The notes: generated from the sequence alone by a model not told the origin. A DNA stretch of 64,000 nucleotides from Acanthosoma haemorrhoidale (GCA_930367205.1 OV884014.1:115699768-115763767); one strand, 5' to 3'; positions 23,391-35,219 are shown, counted from the stretch's first letter. Translations and numbers: made by a program.

Positions 23391-24016
23391 CATATCCTCC
23401 TGTTTTCTCGATATTTGTGATAGTGTGTTGTTACAAATACGAGTTCTGTGTTGTTACAAATATATCCTCCTGTTTTCTCGATATTTGTGATAGTGTTTTG
23501 CTAAAATATGAGTTCTGTGTTGTTACAAATATATCCTCCTGTTTTCTCGATATTTGTGATATTGTTTTGCTAAAATATGAGTTCTGTGTTGTTACAAATA
23601 TATCCTCCGGTTTTCTCGATATTTGTGATAGTGTTTTGCTAAAATATGAGTTCTGTGTTGTTACAAATATATCCTCCTGTTTTCTCGATATTTGTGATAT
23701 TGTTTTGCTAAAATATGAGTTCTGTGTTGTTACAAATATATCCTCCGGTTTTCTCGATATTTGTGATAGTGTTTTGCTAAAATATGAGTTCTGTGTTGTT
23801 ACAAATATATCCTCCTGTTTTCTCGATATTTGTGATATTGTTTTGCTAAAATATGAGTTCTGTGTTGTTACAAATATATCCTCCGGTTTTCTCGATATTT
23901 GTGATAGTGTTTTGCTAAAATATGAGTTCTGTGTTGTTACAAATATATCCTCCTGTTTTCTCGATATTTGTGATATTGTTTTGCTAAAATATGAGTTCTG
24001 TGTTGTTACAAATATG
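23391..24016. repeat. 69-bp satellite array with 138-bp higher-order pattern
   Basis: A first diverged 70-bp unit is followed by about eight 69-bp units, each containing TTTTCTCGATATTTGTGATA and GCTAAAATATGAGTTCTGTG. From the second full unit on, two variants alternate: 'CTCCTG ... GATATTG' and 'CTCCGG ... GATAGTG'. This makes a 138-bp dimer the evolving unit. Each unit carries an inverted ACAAATAT/ATATTTGT pair able to form a short hairpin. Since 69 is divisible by 3 and units lack stops, both strands look open (245 codons plus, 196 codons minus). I do not call these frames genes. The array abuts the mariner relic at 24017. Confidence 0.92.
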
Positions 24017-24735
24017 ACCATTGGGGAGTGGTACTACATTTTATCGACCATAGGACCTTCTGGCAGGGACTCATGATCCACTACGCCATTGAAATCGAAA
24101 AAAAAAACCTTCACTTTTGATCGAACTTGTCTACTTTTTTCGGTCTTGGTTCTTCAGACCGCTTCCCTTGCGAAGATTGCGCTTTGGTTTCAACGTCATG
24201 CCCATATACCCATGTGTCAACGTCATACCCATATACCCATGTGTCAACGTCATACCCATATACCCATGTGTCAACGTCATACCCATATACCCATGTTTCG
24301 TCACCTCTTATGATGCATTTAACAAATTCTGGATTGTTGGTAACTTCGTTCAGAAATTCTTTGGTGATATCCACGCGATATTTTTTTTTGTAGAAATTTA
24401 ACAATTTTGGCTGTCACACGTTTCTTGTCCAAAATTTCGGGGAAAAAATCACTTGGCATGATCCAATTGTATTAACATCATCAGCGACCTCTCTAATAGT
24501 AATCCTGCGATCGTCCAGAATCATATTCTTAACTTCTTCGATGTTGCCGTTTATTATTATCGTCAACGTCTTCACGGCCCTTTTTGAAATGTCCATACCA
24601 CACAAAAACTCTTGCTTTACTCATGTTAGCAGTCACCAAAAGCCACTGTCAACATTTCAAAAACTTTGCTACACTACATTTAAGTTTTTTTTGACAAAAT
24701 TTAATACAAATTCTTTTATCCATTCTTTTTCGTAA
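24017..24735 (-). pseudogene. mariner transposase relic (irritans-like) with amplified catalytic motif
   Basis: On the minus strand the order is: a decayed HTH region near 24735-24560 (FVWYGHFKKGREDV-like after frame correction); VKNMILDDRRITIREVADDV (24530-24470); ITKEFLNEVTNNPEFVK (24365-24310); then IIRGDETWVYGYDV, which holds the first catalytic aspartate. That motif is followed by in-frame repeats of a 9-residue unit, then ETKAQSSQ and a PRPKK segment. The following frame gives FFFDFNGVV and LPEGPMV, where the relic stops at the satellite border. The second and third catalytic aspartates are missing. The element is 3'-truncated and frameshifted, with no inverted repeat visible at either end. 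Confidence 0.88.
24191..24298 (-). repeat. 27-bp tandem repeat (x4) inside mariner coding sequence
   Basis: Four units of a 27-bp sequence begin at 24191, 24218, 24245 and 24272. On the minus strand each codes for nine residues (TWVYGYDVD or a close variant), so the amplification keeps frame. It duplicates the segment immediately after the first catalytic aspartate of the transposase. Confidence 0.93.
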
Positions 24736-24898
24736 CTCAAAATAGCCGAGAACAACAAAACACGTATAACTTTAGTGACTGCTGAAAGTAAACATGGAAA
24801 ATTGCTGCAAATTTCAACTTATTTCAAAGACATGTGTACAAACATTAGAAATTATAAAATTCTCGTTGCTTTTTGATCAAACCTCTCTTTCGTTTGTG

Positions 24899-24945
24899 TG
24901 TATAGTATAGTATAGTGTAGTTGTAGTAGTAGTAGTAGTAGTAGT
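24899..24945. repeat. TATAG / GTA microsatellite
   Basis: TATAGTATAGTATAGTG runs into GTAGTAGTAGTAGTAG directly next to the truncated family A fragment. Confidence 0.9.
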
Positions 24946-25131
24946 GTCTTGGAAACTTCCACACGCTCCTCCATCAGCCGTATCCCCGGATACGAGCCAG
25001 TGGAAGCTGACATGATTGGAGAAACTGGCCATTGCCAAGACTCCAACTTTCACGTATTTACAACAGGTCACGAGCCTCTGACGCTTTAGTCTTCGTGGAG
25101 GATTATAGGGATGTGTGCCACTGTGTAATGA
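24946..25131 (-). repeat. LINE family A internal fragment
   Basis: The reverse strand matches the family A region from the end of the coding tail (GGGATGAGTGG-like) to the middle of the 3' UTR. Both the 5' part and the terminal 3' UTR are missing, so this is a fragment rather than a simple 5'-truncated insertion. Its 3' side abuts the microsatellite. Confidence 0.8.
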
Positions 25132-27084
25132 GCGGCCTTATCTAAATATTGTTACAATAACTTGAAAACTATTGCCATATTCCTAACATGTGATTAAGTC
25201 CAATCAATTACTGCTTATCTGTATCAAAGAGCCTAAATGCAAAATAATGTTTCAACTGTGTTATGAATTGTGCATTTACACAACATGATAGCTCTTATTT
25301 TAGTCCGTATTATTGAAAGGTCGATTTAGATAACTAATTTCGCATAATTGAAGCAGATTAATAGGTCAACCACCGCTTTTCGAGTAACATTTAACGGATT
25401 AAGGCTATCTCGTAACAGATATTTTTCTTCACGGGGTCGTTCTTAATGATCTTCTCTTCCTCATTCTATTCTTCTTTAAACTTTCTCGCTGATTTTTTTT
25501 AACATTGTTGCATTTATCCTTAATTACTTGGGAATTTTCGCCATTTAGGTGGTTCGCGCAGATAGTGGATTGTTCCCGTGGCAAATCCGCTCCCAGATAA
25601 CAAATCTTCCAGGCTTTTAATACGGTGAATGTGTATTAATGGTTTCATTCGTTAGCTACGTAAAGTCTTCTTAATTGAATTACAATGCTTTTTACTTATA
25701 TAATATTCGTGTATCTGTGAAATGCGTCATTTCGTAGAGAAATATATTGAGGTTCAATAGACCTTCGCCAGAGGCTTCTCAATAAAAATAAATTTTTAGG
25801 ACGCTTCTGGTTTTGGTCCTTCAACACATTTATAGTTTCTTTTATCTAAATTTTCCTTGCCCTTAAACTTTGATTTTGAGTCAACTATATAACAGTTAAA
25901 CGTATGATTCATACAAGAGTTCTAATCTGTTTCTTATTATTTTAAGATATAAAATGTATAATACAAAAGTATGTATATAAATACATACGTTGGTACATAC
26001 ATTGATATAATGACGTTTGCATTTATATAAGCAGTAGTTGTAATAAAAATATTATAACTATATACTGGTTCATGTCAGAGTGATGGAAATGTACGATATG
26101 TACTCCACCTCTCGAAGATGAAGAATTGGACATTCATTTCGCGGAGGAAGAAGAATATTCTCTTTGATGATGATGATGGGGTCGCGGTGTTTAAACAAAA
26201 TAATTAATTCATGCTTATTAAAAATCTTTTGCTTTGCTCATTATTATTATTTTTTTATATTTTTTTTTTGAATAAGTGATTTGTGAACACTCGTTATCCC
26301 CTAAACCGTTTGACTCGACGGAAATAAATGAATAGAAACGTTTTTGTAGGAACTTTGTCTCACTTTAATTTAGTACATAAAGCACTTGTTTCTTGCGAGA
26401 TATTTGAGCAAACCAAAACAAATAAAATTTGAACTGCACCCCCCCCCCTCCTGTTTAACTGAACCAAATTTCAGAAATACGCGTTTTTTTTTATATTTTA
26501 TCCTTTCGGTTGCCTGAACTACTAACCAACGCTCTGTAGCTAAGCAGCCCCACTATGTTGTAGCTATTAGTTGTCGATTTGTTTTACGTATATCGTTTTT
26601 TAGGAGAGGTAGTTGGGTCGACTTACTCTAACCCGGGATCTGTTCACACGGTTCTAATTTAATAATTAATTTTTTTAAATATACCTAAACTCGAAGCGAT
26701 GTTTTCAGAGTACGTTAAATAAGATTTAGAAAATAAAACAGATATTGCTAGACTTTGTGAAAGCACTAGCTACTGCCCGTTCGCAAAGAAAATGCCTCTG
26801 ATTCAGCAGTAAAATCTTACCCCCACCCGCCGAATGGCTAAATGACAATGGATAAGGAAATGGCAAAGAGAGTCCAGGGGAAACAGACACGTGTGTGGGG
26901 GGGGGGGAGGGTCGTTCGATTGGCTTCTTGTTGGTTTTACAGCGGCATTCTCTTAGCGAACGAACTTCATCCACTCAATGGAAATCTAAAGATTCCGGTT
27001 AAGTTTCCCGGCCCCATCTCTACTTTTTATCTGTTAAATATAATTAAATACTTATGAAAACAAAATACCTAGTTCTTTATTTAA
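25132..27084. other. single-copy stretch with possible regulatory block
   Basis: No gene recognised. The block 25320-25680 is less AT-rich and carries GATTAATAGGTC, CAACCACC (Runt-like), ACGGATTAAGG and CTTAATTACTTGG motifs. C- and G-runs lie at 26439-26448 and 26897-26907. Small open frames near 26726-27057 overlap simple sequence. Confidence 0.35.
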
Positions 27085-27115
27085 ACTTTCTTTTTTTTTT
27101 TGTTGCAGGTAAGGA
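27085..27115 (+). promoter_or_regulatory. candidate recursive splice site (ratchet point)
   Basis: A pyrimidine tract (TTTCTTTTTTTTTTTGTTG) ends in CAG at 27106-27108, and GTAAGG follows immediately, so 3' and 5' splice consensus are fused with no exon between. A possible branch point (TTTAAAC) lies about 24 nt upstream of the junction. In insects this structure marks stepwise removal of very long introns. No exon-like open frame adjoins it. Confidence 0.5.
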
Positions 27116-28710
27116 TATGGTTTCAGTTATTATCAGTAGCCGCATTGGTGAGTAGCTATTATTGTAATATATCACACTTTTTATGTACACTATCAGCGTA
27201 CTCTGAAGGCTGTTGATATAACTTACTTTTAATCATATAGCTGTGTCGAAAGATTTCGAAACCGGCTGTAGATATATGGCGAGTGTTGTAGTATTTTTCA
27301 CATGATATATATTTTTGTATTATCTCTGTATTGTAGGCTAAGTGCAAACATGATAAGGTTTTATCTCGACTGGCAGGTCCTCCTTTAAATTACACAGCTG
27401 AAATATGATGGCTGTTACTATTTTTATTGTTCTTTCTTCCAATGTACTGTTGTTTTCTTTATGACCTATACATTCAAGTTTGTAGTCAGTTACCTAATAT
27501 TTATCGGTGTGTTTGTAAGTTGGTTGAAGCTACAGGGAACTATAGTGCATCGGTATCCTAGGGCAACAGTGCGAAGGAGTTTTCATCTGTGAAGGCCGTG
27601 ACGTAAGAGGTTATCTTCCTAAGGCATACAAACATGCTTCCTCTGTTAGAACTCGAAGCGTACTTCTGCATAAGTGAAACTTCTTATAAATCGCACAATA
27701 AGGATGTATTCGAGGGAAGTTACTCGAAGCCTAAAAACAGCTCGTCCCCTTTCTCTTTGTGACCTAAAACAGTCAATCGGTGGGGGGGGGGGGGGTAAAA
27801 AACAGTAAAAAGTATGTTGTATTTTATAAAAACAATGTTTTGTAAGAAAAAAGCATAGTGTATTTTTGATCGTTTCCAAACTATGTCAAAATTCGGCAGT
27901 AAAAGGGTCAAGACTTCAAGCTCCTGTCTCATCCTTTTTTTTTGTGTTATTTTTTTGTAATAGTCATCTTCTGTTATTAGTGGGTCGTACTAGCCAGAAA
28001 AAGTTTTACATGACACATTGCCCTTATACATACTATCCTGTGTAGATCCGACCCTCATCCCTCAAGAAATTTCAACTAGCCAGTGATTTCTTCAAAGCTT
28101 CGAAACCGTACAACGCTGCTTGAAGTTGAGCGATTTCTCGCCTCGAGATCTGGCTGTGGGAAGAAGATGAATGAAAGGTGTCCATATCAATGGCCGCCTC
28201 ACGAACCTGTTTCCAAACGAATTTTCACTTTTCGTGCCCCAAAGGTCCGTGGACGGCGCATCATGACCCAATTACTATTAGCGATCTGACAACAGTAAAG
28301 ACTTTCTTAATACGAATGAATAACAATAATCACATAGTTTATTGTTGTGATCATTAATACAGGACAGATGACCGTAGAAGGTAGGCAGAGAGGTAGCTAT
28401 GGTGTTGATGAATGAACTCCAGATCAGTGTTCTACAGAGTTTAAATAGATATGTGTTATACCTCAAGTACAGATGGTTCCATGTGCCTTGTGGTTAGACA
28501 CAGGTAGGATGGTTTGGTAAATTGCCAGCTATGGTTAACTCAAGTGTTACTGTAGCCGCCTGCAGGGAGCTTTTTGCCCAATATTATCAACCAGACCCTC
28601 GTTGGGCTACATAGTCTTTACCCAATAACTCCTCGATTGTGGTCCTACAAATGAGACTAGTTGATCTAAAATTTGAACGTACATTCATTGAATCCCGTAT
28701 CCGACAGTAC
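27116..28710. other. single-copy stretch with 14-nt G-run
   Basis: No gene recognised. A 14-nt G homopolymer is at 27782-27795. Plus open frame 28083-28289 has no recognised motif. Confidence 0.45.
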
Positions 28711-29486
28711 GGTACTTCCATCTCGACAAACGGCTGACCTGGAACTCGCATACGGGGCTAAAAAGACAAGAACTAAACAGACGCTTTGGACAACTGTACA
28801 GACTACTTCAAAAGACATCCCACCTCTCAATAGAAAACAAATTACTAATCTACAAAGCTATACTTAAGGGAATCTGGACATACGGAATAGAGCTATGGGG
28901 GGCAGCAAAAGAGTCGAACATCAAGCGCATCCAAGTCCTGAGACCAATAGTAAATGCCCTTTATTACGTCAGCAACCCCTTCAAAAAGATCTTAACATAC
29001 CCTACATTTTTGAACTCATCCCTTCCAAGCTCATGAAATTCCATAGTAACACATCCAACCACCCTAATGCTCTAGCACAGTCATTGTACTGCACCACTCA
29101 TCCCTATAAACCTCCTCAGAGACTGTAACGGCAGTGGCCTCGTGACCTGCTATAAATACGAGACTGTGGGAGTCCAGGCAATGATCAGTTTCTCCAATCA
29201 TGTGTTGAGGGTATGTGGTTATCGTCAGCTTCCACTGGCTCGTGAGCAGTTATTTAATCCGGTGACGCAGCTGACGGAGGATCGTGGGGAACCTCCCAAG
29301 ACTCCGCTTCCTCCTTCGCACGCGAGGGAGGTGACAACCATGTGGACTTGAGAGGCCTCTGGGCTGTTTATATATATATAGTATGAATGAGTGAATGAAA
29401 ATTGTTAATTGGTATGAATGAAATCATCTATCACAATTACTTATAGCCCAATCAGGCAGATTGTAATTTTATCATAATAAAGAAGT
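28711..29486 (+). repeat. LINE family A (Jockey clade), 5'-truncated copy
   Basis: The coding tail is split over two frames: the LNRKQITNLQSYT-type stretch near 28820-28867, then DLNIPYIFELIPSK to NHPNALAQSLYCTTH in 28990-29128. A natural stop follows, and a 3' UTR ends AATAAAGAAGTATATA. One short deletion lies near 28940. Not autonomous. Confidence 0.9.
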
Positions 29487-30759
29487 ATATATATATACGT
29501 ATCACCGATACGTGCTATTCCTCTTTTATAATGGTGTGTGTCCGATACGTTGCAACCAGCAAAATTAAGCATTTTTGGTTGACATTGAATATTTTTAATT
29601 TCGTTTTAATATAGATATTTTTTCGAGCTGGAGGTACATCCAACAACTGTTACACAACCTGGTTGCTAATTACCAATACTATACTTGCTAATCTCGGTTT
29701 TATTAGATTTATTTATGTTTTAGTTTTCTTGTGTGATATTCATAGTATTCTATATGTACAAATCGTGTGTTTTCCCATTGCAAAATGTAATTACATTTGT
29801 AGAGTGTTTCTGGTTGGCATTTGTACAAGAATCCTGTTCACGGTTGTGTGCTCTCACTGTACAGTATCTCGTAATTCTTCTGCTCTTTGGCTTCAAATAA
29901 TTGCTGGGAAAATTGATCTAACCTTACCCGCATTTTTACTTTTACTATTCCCCAGCTGCTTTTCGTAATATCTAGCTGTTCTAGTCCAATTCTCCATTTT
30001 TTTTTGCCTCATGATCTCGTTACATTTAGCCAGCAGTTTCAGTTACGTCAGAATGGCTACGTGTTCCAAAAGGACGGTGTGTTTACGTTGTGAAACCGAC
30101 GTGACTTTCAGGCGTTCGAGGCCAGGGTCGTTAATGTCAGTTCGTTGCGTCTAAACCCGGTCACATTTATCCAATTCGCCGTTCTCAAAATAATATGTTT
30201 TATTTGCCTTGATAGGATTTTAAACAAAATATAAAATTATGTTCCCGAAGGAAGTGATACTTATAAAAGGTTTCATAGCCAACAAGATCTGAACCAATTT
30301 TAATATTTATTTTTTATAGGGGGGGGGGGGGGGGAATTATTAATATTTGGAAAAATGATTTTCAATTTCCAAGAAGTACTTAAAAGAATGTCGCAGATTC
30401 TAGTTAGTAATTCGCGACTATTTTTTTTTCTTTACTTATGTCCTTCAATTCTATGAAACATAAAATGCATAAAAATATAAAATATATTTGTTAAAAATTA
30501 CAAAAAAAATGAATTTATTGAAAAAACAATTACACCGAGGCAATTGTTCCATGAGACTGATCACTTTTATTTTGCACCGTTCCCGTATAATATATTATAA
30601 CTCTTCAAGACGAGTTTAATAAGACTTTGGAATTATAATGGAAGTATTTACGGTGGGGTTCCGTCCTCCAGTTCTTTCCTTTTATACAAATAATTTTAAT
30701 GTGTAACAAAACCAGTGAGGCCCCTAAACCTCGAGCAATTAGACAGCAATGGCCGGCTG
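29487..30759. other. AT-rich spacer with 16-nt G-run
   Basis: No gene recognised. The plus open frame 29663-29968 is hydrophobic but AT-driven and shows no family motif. The longest homopolymer of the window, 16 G, is at 30319-30334. Confidence 0.45.
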
Positions 30760-31015
30760 CTTTTGGCATAAGACAAAGAAGAAAACATTGGACAATTGGC
30801 GCCCCGCCAGCAATTGCCTTGTTGTTTGGGAATTAGTATACTTTGCCCACCCGAGCATTTGCTCAGGGACTTACCCAAGACACCTCCCTCAGCTCTGAAC
30901 GAATCATGAACCAAAACAAGTAGCATTGAACCCTCGTCCATCGAGGTAAAAACCAAGACGTTTAAATTGTGTAGAAAACTGCATATGACCTCTCACTCGC
31001 AGTCCATACCTGTCC
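30760..31015. repeat. possible dispersed repeat family F, copy 2
   Basis: Collinear short matches to 14960-15195: ATTGGACAATTGG, a GCCCCGCC block, CCCACCCGAGCA, and right end CATACCTGTC. An 86-codon minus open frame covers much of it (30696-30956) but is not open in the other copy. Confidence 0.35.
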
Positions 31016-31639
31016 CTCTGTTCATTTCACCCAGTCTGTGTAAATTAGTAACTGTTCCGAATTAGTTAATTCTTGGATCCTTCTAGTTACTTGACCTTCA
31101 TAGAAGTGAATGAAAACTATGACTTTGTATACTCCCATCATCATTGCCCTGAGGATCTTACCATTTATGACTTTACAATGTCCTTACAATCACAGAGTAG
31201 AATGTCAGAAAGAAGAGAGGTGGGCCTGACAAGGGCTATTATCTGCTCGGCAGACGCCACATGCACGCTGTTGCCAGGAAAAGATACGACCACATGTTAC
31301 ATGAGGGGGTCTCCGGGGCTCGCATCTGCCCTGAGTGACTGAGTGCCCCGTCCAGGAGCACCTGGCTCCAGGAATACCTTACCTACTCAATTAGTGGTCT
31401 GTTGTCAATGGTATTTGGCTCGTTCTCACTGCCAGCAGAGACCGAAGCTTAACTAACAATAACACAATTTAAACTATTGGCTTGTTTGTGGTTTGAACAA
31501 GACATGTTTCAACTAGCTACTTAGGAGTCAACCTAGGCGAACAGCTCTCGTGGGAATGCAGGTAGGTGACTAGCACCATGTAAATATGGGGTTATATTTT
31601 AAATCTCTTTCTTATTCATGATTTAAATCCTGTTAATGA
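31016..31639. other. unassigned, GC-richer 31200-31420
   Basis: Near-balanced composition at 31200-31420 with a plus open frame (31073-31342) lacking recognisable motifs. Nothing called. Confidence 0.4.
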
Positions 31640-31699
31640 CAGTTAATAGCGCTTGTGATAAACAAATAACGTGTTAAGAGATATAACTTGTTATTAATA

Positions 31700-32595
31700 G
31701 GGGGACCGGAAAGTAATGTAGTTTTTTTTTACATGAAAGTCAAAAAATAAATTTTTAACAAGTTTTTGTTTGTAATCAATGATGTGACCTCCCTAGTTAT
31801 CAGCAACCTTTGGCCATCTAGTGCTGTGCCGAATCGATAAAAACCAATAGTTTTTTGTGCAAAATATCTGGTGATGGCATTTTGGACATCATCCGAATTT
31901 TCCAAATTTTTAGCGATCGGAATTAATGGAGATCCGATGCCGCAATATCGGGCGAGTATGTCGGGTGAGGCTGGAGATGAAAAATGGGTCCTCTATGATA
32001 ATCCGAAAATCTCTCTCCGCATGCATCGGCACGAAGTACAGCTAAGGCAGGTTTACACTCCAAAAAGGCGCTTTTGTGTGTTTGGTGAAGTATTCGCGGG
32101 GTCGATCATCGCTGATACCTGGAAAAACTGTGAATGCAGATCTTTACAGTGAACAATTGGATCGAGTAAATCAATCTTTAATTGAAAATTGCTCAGCGAT
32201 TGTCAATAAAAAAGGCGTTATTCTGCAACGCTATAAGACCCCACTGCGCCTATTTTTTCCGCAAGAACCCTGGAAATAATTAATGAATTGGGGTGGGAGG
32301 TATTGCCTCAACCACCATACTCGCCCGATATCGGATTTTCATTTATTCCGATCGCGACATTTTCTAAGTGGCAAAAGAATTCAAAATTTGGATAATGTCC
32401 AAAATGCCATCTCCAGATATTTCGCTCAAAAACCAATTGATTTTGATCGATGAGGGATTGAAAATTAGCACACTACATGGCAAAAGGTTGCTGATAACGA
32501 GGGTTATCAGATCATTGATCAAAAACAAAAACTTTTTAAAAATTTATCTGTTTGAATTTAATATAAAAAAAACGACATTACTTTCCGGTCCCCCC
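31700..32595 (+). mobile_element. deleted mariner with intact ends (about 0.9 kb)
   Basis: Terminal inverted repeats GGGGGACCGGAAAGTAATGT (left) and its complement (right) are flanked by TA at 31698-31699 and 32596-32597. The plus-strand transposase remnants run from about 31860. GDEKWVLYDNPK keeps the first catalytic aspartate near 31975. NADLYSEQLDRVNQSLIENC lies at 32130-32185. KGVILQ is followed by lost frame, so the second aspartate (usual QHDNA) is gone. QPPYSPDI is followed by a deletion removing the third aspartate. The C-terminal NVQNAISRYFAQKPIDF segment follows in another frame. The HTH N-terminus is deleted. Dead, but the ends could still be mobilised in trans. Confidence 0.9.
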
Positions 32596-32980
32596 TAATA
32601 TTTACGTTTCTCACTTCAAGGCAAACATCAGCGTTTAGAATATTTTTTCAATTTTTGTGGTAAAATGATAATTTTTTTTTTTGCTGAAGGTTGAATTTGG
32701 GATTAAGGCTTTAAATGTGAATATATTAAACGAAAAATACTTGTGAGCTAATAAGTTATGGCAAGTTATGGAAATTCTAATACAGCTTTAGATTGACTGT
32801 TTATACTCTAATTATTTTTTTTACTTTAAAAATTAATCATCAGTCGATATGTAACCAGTGGTTGCCATAATTGTCTAGCCATTGCAGAGAAGTGGAAGGT
32901 CTTATATTTATTTAGTTTATTAGGAAAATTCCTATAATAATACTAATGTTTAAAATTTCATTACTCCTGACTAATATAAC

Positions 32981-33676
32981 ATCGTTGCTAATTCTTTGGT
33001 CTCCTGTCGCCAAATTAAGACCTGTTTTTGCGACAATTATCTACACTTCTCGAACTGAATCCTATTTAATTATTATGAATGATCTTGCAATCTTTATTGC
33101 CCCCCCCCTCCTGATATCGTCTGTAATTTGTAAAGGTTATCTTATTTAAAAAAAAAAAAAAAAAGAGAAAGAAAAAAAAATATCAGATATGCACAGCAGT
33201 TTTTATCACTGGCGTCTATATCGTAAATTAATTACCATTTAAAGAGGTTTAATCTTATCGATGTTTACCTTTTTTGGGGGTTCGGTTCGTTATAGCAATG
33301 ACTTCTTGAGCAGAAAACCCTTCCTTTAAAGTGAAACGAAACTATCGTTGGTATTGTAGATAGCGCTTTGACAAATTAGATACAAGACGATTGTAAAATT
33401 ATTGTTTAGTCAGATTCGAGTTCCTGCTTTTAAACAGCTGCTCATCAGGACGCCGAGATATTACTTTTGATACTCTACTCAAAATTATGGAAAATATATT
33501 TTTTAAATAATAACTAACAATGGTGATGATTAATTTGTCTTAATACCAAATGGACTCCATTTACAATTCATTCTCTTGCTTCAATAGAACTAGGAGTAAC
33601 TCCTTAATATCAGGACAGACGGATGGCATTTGGGTGAAAAATGTTTGGTTTAGGTTAACTGGTTGACCTGGCGGTG
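32981..33676. other. unique spacer of the inverted repeat
   Basis: No open frame of note. Contains a 9-nt C-run (33100-33108) and an A-rich run (33150-33180). A CTGATGAG...GGAAC sequence on the minus strand near 33420-33460 was considered as a hammerhead-like core and rejected. Confidence 0.5.
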
Positions 33677-33941
33677 GTTATATTAGTCAGGAGTAATGAA
33701 ATTTTAAACATTAGTATTATTATAGTAATTTTCCTAATAAACTAAATGAATATAAGACCTTCCACTTCTCTGCAATGGCTAGACAATTATGGCAACCACT
33801 GGTTACATATCGACTAATGATTAATTTTTAAAGTAAAAAATAATTAGAGTATAAACAGTCAATCTAAAGCTGTATAAGAATTTCCAAAGGGCCACAACTT
33901 ATTAGTTCACAAGTATTTTTCGTTTAATATATTCACATTTA

Positions 33942-35219
33942 CGAGGCTGGTCTGAAAAGTTTCCGACCTAACAAAGATACAAGACGTTTTTTCAGAATTT
34001 TTTTTTTATTTTTCAACATAGTCTCCTTGTAACTCTACACACTTCTCGCAGCGATGCTCCCATCTCTGTAACCCGTCCAAATAGTACAGAGCGTTTTTCT
34101 CTGCAAAGTAATCGTTCACGAAGGCCATTCCCTCTTCATTTGACGAAAATCTCTCTCCTCCGAGCGCAATTTTTAGATGAGGGAACAAAAAGAAGTCGCT
34201 TGGGGCTAGATCTGGTGAGTAAGGCGGATGGTCAAGCAGTTCAAACCGTAATTTATGGATTTTCGCCATGGCAACCGCTGAGGTGTGAGACGGTGCGTTG
34301 TCTTGGTGAAACAGGATTTTCTTTTTCTGCAAATGTGGCCGTTTTTCCGCAAGTTCTGCCTTCAGCTTGTCAATTAATGATGCGTAGTATGCTCCTGTAA
34401 TGGTTTTTCCTTTTTGGAGATAATAGATTAAACTAACTCCAAGACTATCCCAAAAAAACAGTCGCCATCACTTTCCCAGCCGAAAAAACAGTTTTTGCTT
34501 TTTTTGGAGCCGGTTCCCCCTTTGCAGTCCACTGTTTGGACTATATTTTTGTTTCGGGCGTATAATGGTGTATCCAAGTTTCATCCACAGTAATTAATCG
34601 GCGCCAAAACCCGGATTTATTGTGCCTAAACTGCGCCAACAGAGCGTTGGAAATGTTCATTCAAACACGTTTTTGGCAAACGCGGCACCCAATGCGCGGA
34701 CAGATTTATCATCTCCAAATGTTGATTTAGTATGTGACAAACACGTTCTTTTGGCATGTTCATAACCTCTGCTATCTCTCTCACTTTAATTCGGCGGTCG
34801 TGGATTTGGTGAACTTTGGCGATGTTTTCGTCGGTAGTTGCAGTTTTTGGACGTCCCGAACGTTCATCGTCTCCCAAGCTCTTACGACCACACGTATAAA
34901 TTCAGCTGCCCAAAATTTCACTGTGGTAAATAATAGTGCAGAGTTCCCATACACAGAATCCAAGTCATCTTTGATTTGCTTAGGCGTATTGCCTTTCAAA
35001 AACAAATATTTAATGACAGCTCGAAACTCGATTTTGTCCATTTTCATAAAAGCACTCACATCGACTCACTCAAACGACTGTTACACAACAACTGCGCGTC
35101 CAAAATGGCTGAAACTTTGATGAATAACTTTCAACAGATGAACAACGCAATTCACTAGCTTTTATTTACGACTGCTGCTATCTTCATGTTGAGGTCGGAA
35201 AGTTTTCAGACCACCCTCG
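33942..35219 (-). mobile_element. near full-length irritans-type mariner
   Basis: Length is 1278 bp, normal for mariner. Inverted ends (CTGGTCTGAAAAGTTTCCGA left, its near-complement right) are flanked by TA at 33940-33941 and 35220-35221. The insertion interrupts the right arm of the surrounding inverted repeat cleanly, so the empty site can be read from the left arm. Confidence 0.95.
34006..35059 (-). pseudogene. mariner transposase, full-length but frameshifted
   Basis: Minus-strand reading: an N-terminal HTH from ATG 35041 (MDKIEFRAVIKYLFLKGNTP), breaking frame after FWAAEF; the second HTH part in 34877-34626 (DDERSGRP, REIAEVMNMPKERVCHILNQ, WVPRLPK); the first catalytic aspartate in TVDETWIHHYTPE near 34580-34600; a one-base insertion in a T-run near 34455; then LFHQDNAPSHTS (second aspartate) and HPPYSPDLAPSDFFLFPHLK (third aspartate) in 34332-34006, ending at the natural stop. 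All three aspartates of the DD34D triad are present. Only small frameshifts and a short deletion after WVPRL disable it, making it the youngest-looking transposase in the window. Confidence 0.92.

Noticed and set aside
23339..24076. 245-codon plus-strand and 196-codon minus-strand open frames
   Set aside because: Both are products of a stop-free 69-bp satellite whose length is divisible by three; no domain is recognisable.
26726..27057. Overlapping small open frames on both strands
   Set aside because: They depend on a G-run and a proline/glycine-rich low-complexity stretch, with no homology.
33415..33470. Hammerhead-ribozyme-like CTGATGAG...GGAAC on the minus strand
   Set aside because: The second conserved core (GAAA) is absent and the expected stem II does not pair, so it is not a convincing ribozyme.
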